NCBI RefSeq assembly: GCF_000526635.1
Contig: NZ_JAGL01000027.1
Coordinates: 1 to 42,625, forward strand
Direction of reading: 5' to 3'
DNA length: 42,625 nt
Source of the DNA: Aminobacter sp. J41
GTDB taxonomy: Bacteria; Pseudomonadota; Alphaproteobacteria; Rhizobiales; Rhizobiaceae
Numbering within the stretch: position 1 is the stretch's first letter; the number at the start of each line of letters is the position of its first letter. The notes beneath the pieces were generated by a model that saw nothing but the letters and a program-made list of their open reading frames with translations, searched no databases and was not told the origin of the DNA. The position numbers were made by a program, and so were the translations under genes. Positions 40,140 through 42,625 of this stretch are shown one piece after another.

Positions 40140-41807
40140 TCACGCCACCTCCCTGACCCTTCGCGCGTTCTGGAATGGCCCGTGCGGGATTTCCGGCGGT
40201 GCGAAACTGTCGGCATTGGCGCGGTCCCAGCGGCTGTACCACTCCGCAAGCTCCGGAATTTCCTCCTCGCTGAGGAGGAAACCTTCGGGCAGGTACGGAT
40301 AGGCCTCGTTGCCGTCCAGAAACTCGTTTTCCTTCTGCCGGAACATGAAATGATACGGCATGAAGTCGCTCGGATTGCTGAGGCCCGCCGCCCCCGCGAT
40401 CTCGCCCAGCGCCTTCATCGTGTTGCGGTGGAAGCGCGCGACGCGCTCGGCCTTGTCGCCGGTGTCGAGCGCGCGCTGGCGCGTCGGGTCTTGCGTCGCG
40501 ATGCCCACCGGGCAGCGGTTGGTGTGGCAAGACTGCGCCTGGATGCAGCCGATCGCGAACATGAAGCCGCGCGCGGCGTTGCACCAGTCGGCGCCGAGCG
40601 CGATCGCGCGGGCGATGTCGAAGGCCGACACCACCTTGCCGGCCGCGCCGATGCGCACCTGGTTGCGCAGGCCCGCGCCCCGCAGCGTGTTGTGGACGAA
40701 GGTCAGTCCCTCCAGCATCGGCATGCCGACGTGGTTGGCGAACTCCACCGGGGCCGCGCCCGTGCCGCCCTCGGCGCCGTCGACGACGACGAAGTCGGGC
40801 ACGATGCCGGTCTTCAGCATCGCCTTGACCATGCTCATGAATTCGCGGCGGTGACCGATGCACAACTTGATGCCGACCGGCTTGCCGCCGGAAAGCTCGC
40901 GCAGCTGGCCGACGAATTCCATCAGGCCGGTGGGCGTCGAAAAGGTGCTGTGGGCGGGCGGCGACACGCAGTCGATGCCCATCGGAATGCCGCGGGCCTC
41001 GGCGATCTCCGGCGTGATTTTCGCCGCCGGCAGCATGCCGCCATGGCCGGGCTTGGCGCCCTGGCTGAGCTTGATCTCGATCATCTTGATCTGGGGGTCG
41101 ACGGCGACCGCGCGGAACTTTTCCGGCGAGAACGAGCCGTCGTCGTTGCGGCAGCCGAAATATCCGGAAGCCACCTGGAAGATGAGGTCTCCGCCGCCGG
41201 CGCGGTGGTAGCGGCTGATGCCGCCCTCGCCGGTGTCGTGGGCAAAGCCGCCCCTGGCCGCGCCCTTGTTGAGCGCGAGGATCGCGTTGGCCGAGAGCGA
41301 GCCGAAGCTCATCGCCGAAATGTTGAGGAGCGAGGAGCTGTAGGGCTGCTTGCAGTCTGGCCCGCCGATGGTGACGCGAAAATCGGTGTCGGTGATGTGG
41401 AGCGGCGCGGCCGAATGGGTCAGCCACGCATAGCCCGAGGAATAGACGTTCTCGATCGTGCCGAACGGGCGCTTGTCCTCCTCGCCCTTGGCGCGCTGGT
41501 AGACGAGCGCGCGCTGCTGGCGCGAGAACGGCAGCTCGTCGTCGTCGCCTTCGATCATGTACTGGCGGATTTCCGGACGGAAGCTCTCGAGCATGAAGCG
41601 CAGGTGCCCGACGACCGGATAGTTGCGCAGAATCGAGTGACGGCGCTGGCAAACGTCATGGACGCCGAGGCCAAACAGCGCGCCCGTCACCACCGCCGGA
41701 ATGAGCCACCAGGGCTCCAGCACGGAAGCGGTGAGGAAGACGACGGTCGCGGCGCCAAGGCCGGTGAAGATCGCGAAACGGGGGAAAGCCTGGACGAAGT
41801 TGCGCAT
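40140..41807 (-). CDS. FMN-binding glutamate synthase family protein
   Basis: A 555-residue protein matching the central and FMN domains of glutamate synthase without the glutaminase domain. The N-terminus has two membrane helices (FAIFTGLGAATVVFLTASVL and WWLIPAVVTGALFGLGVHDV), so it is membrane-anchored. Motifs include LLNISAMSFGSLSANAILAL, GDLIFQVASGYFGCRNDDGS, EIKLSQGAKPGHGGMLPAAK, VVDGAEGGTGAAP and the [3Fe-4S] cysteines in CIQAQSCHTNRCPVGIATQD. It is likely an FMN/iron-sulfur oxidoreductase of unknown substrate rather than a true glutamate synthase. ATG at 41807; gene stands alone. Confidence 0.92.
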   Translation of the reverse strand: MRNFVQAFPRFAIFTGLGAATVVFLTASVLEPWWLIPAVVTGALFGLGVHDVCQRRHSILRNYPVVGHLRFMLESFRPEIRQYMIEGDDDELPFSRQQRALVYQRAKGEEDKRPFGTIENVYSSGYAWLTHSAAPLHITDTDFRVTIGGPDCKQPYSSSLLNISAMSFGSLSANAILALNKGAARGGFAHDTGEGGISRYHRAGGGDLIFQVASGYFGCRNDDGSFSPEKFRAVAVDPQIKMIEIKLSQGAKPGHGGMLPAAKITPEIAEARGIPMGIDCVSPPAHSTFSTPTGLMEFVGQLRELSGGKPVGIKLCIGHRREFMSMVKAMLKTGIVPDFVVVDGAEGGTGAAPVEFANHVGMPMLEGLTFVHNTLRGAGLRNQVRIGAAGKVVSAFDIARAIALGADWCNAARGFMFAIGCIQAQSCHTNRCPVGIATQDPTRQRALDTGDKAERVARFHRNTMKALGEIAGAAGLSNPSDFMPYHFMFRQKENEFLDGNEAYPYLPEGFLLSEEEIPELAEWYSRWDRANADSFAPPEIPHGPFQNARRVREVA

Positions 41808-42021
41808 GAGACCCGGTTTTGGTTCGGCAAGCGAACGGAACTGGTGATGAATTGGGTACCCGAAGACCCAACCAGTTATAGCCGGGAAGAAAGGGTTGTC
41901 GAGGGAGTGTGCCCTGCGGTGCCAGCGGGTGATCGTGGAGCGGCGAGAGCACTGCGATTGAGACCGGGGGCAGTCCCGGAGGGGGCGGTGTTCCCGGGAT
42001 GTCCCAAGGCGTTCGAACGGT

Positions 42022-42165
42022 TCCTACCCCCACCCCTAACCCCTCCCCACAAGGGGGAGGGGAATTTTGGTTGGGGCAAAGCTGGTATGGATTGGTTGGG
42101 ACGCCGAACACACGCCGGTCAAGCGCCACCCCGCCCCTGACGCCTCCTCACAAGGTGGAGGGGGA
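42022..42165. repeat. Two short CCCCACCCCTAACC-type palindromic repeats
   Basis: CCCCTCCCCACAAGGGGGAGGGG (42039-42061) and GCCTCCTCACAAGGTGGAGGGGG (42140-42162) are diverged sister palindromes about 100 bases apart. Confidence 0.65.
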
Positions 42166-42378
42166 CTTTGGCCCGGACAAATCTGATGGTCTTGTTCAGG
42201 GAGACATAAATGGGAGTTCCTCGGCGACGGCCTTCCGGAGAGAACCCCTGAAGACGTCAAACGCCGTTCGCCCGCGCACCCCGTCGAAGGAACCCCACCC
42301 CTAACTGATGCGATCTGTGCTTCCGGCGCGGTGCTACCAGCGGCTCACGGGCGGTGCGTATGTATATAAGCGATCGCT

Positions 42379-42625
42379 CACGAAGCGACACCTGCGCGAC
42401 TGATCCAGCCGGATCCTCCCCCACTTGTGGGGGAGGAGGACCATGCGAAGCATGGTGGAGGGGGCGTAACGGAGTGGGGCATCGCGGAAGTCTTCGTTTT
42501 CTGCGCCCGCTTCCGCAGGCAGCATTTCACGCGCCCCCTCCGCCGCCTTCGGCGTCACCTCCCCCGCGCTGCTGGGGAGGATCCCGGGGGTGCCTTTCAT
42601 TGGCGGCACGCATATCTGGCAGCGA
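42379..42625. repeat. Mosaic intergenic repeat, long copy 3 (runs to window end)
   Basis: CTCACGAAGCGACACCTGCG, CTGATCCAGCCGGATCC, CCTCCCCCACTTGTGGGGGAGG, CCATGCGAAGCATGG, then the GCCGCCTTCGGCGTCACCTC block, GGTGCCTTTCATTGG and GCATATCTGGCAGCGA at the edge. Same block order as 16157-16452. The 818-base region 41808-42625 holds repeats and no gene that I can support. Confidence 0.85.

Noticed and set aside
40140-41807. Classical glutamate synthase large subunit (gltB)
   Set aside because: The glutaminase domain is absent, the protein is only 555 residues and has N-terminal membrane helices.

Overview
The window looks like chromosome or large-replicon DNA from a high-GC alphaproteobacterium of the Hyphomicrobiales (Rhizobiales), probably near Mesorhizobium/Aminobacter/Phyllobacteriaceae. 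The reasons are a chvE-gguA-gguB sugar transporter, GGAAC-N17-GTT promoters of the EcfG/RpoE2 general stress type, and rhizobial intergenic palindromes and mosaic repeats. The exact genus is not determined.

Region 1 (1-13746) begins with the 3' end of an IS256-type transposase. It is followed by a tightly packed plus-strand locus for non-phosphorylative oxidation of an aldose, most likely L-arabinose, possibly also D-galactose. It holds a GguC/AraD1 FAH-fold enzyme, a complete YtfQ-YtfR-YtfT-YjfF type ABC importer, an SMP-30 lactonase, a second complete importer (ChvE-GguA-GguB), an IlvD/Edd-type sugar-acid dehydratase and a GFO/IDH/MocA sugar 1-dehydrogenase. Together these give uptake, then sugar -> lactone -> aldonate -> 2-keto-3-deoxy acid -> (inferred for GguC) 2-ketoglutarate semialdehyde. 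The last step, the semialdehyde dehydrogenase, is not in the window.

Region 2 (13747-18640) holds a small zinc-ribbon-like protein, an AraC-type regulator broken by one frameshift, a 1.2-kb gene-poor stretch with a striking cluster of competing hairpins ending in a T-rich tract (candidate structured RNA) plus mosaic repeats, pyrC, a DUF2243 membrane protein, and a candidate sRNA with its own stress-type promoter and intrinsic terminator.

Region 3 (18640-22914) is a stress island. A minus-strand, translationally coupled trio (disordered acidic protein, small membrane protein, Rieske-tailed FAD oxidoreductase) lies divergent to a plus-strand manganese catalase with a stress-type promoter, followed by an exported HIRAN-domain protein and a small basic protein.

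Region 4 (23252-27716) is metabolic and unknown: an acyl-CoA dehydrogenase, a convergent SDR plus enolase-superfamily pair (sugar-acid catabolism), and two small membrane proteins of lower GC content.

Region 5 (27849-35790) is a tetR-adaptor-adaptor-RND efflux operon with two perfect palindromes as likely operator, a small conserved protein, and a SulP anion transporter.

Region 6 (35791-42625) holds a small stress protein with promoter and terminator, a NeuD-like acyltransferase, a glycogen synthase gene broken by one frameshift behind a stress-type promoter, a small membrane protein, an FMN-binding glutamate-synthase-like protein, and many mosaic intergenic repeats. No tRNA, rRNA or CRISPR array was recognised.
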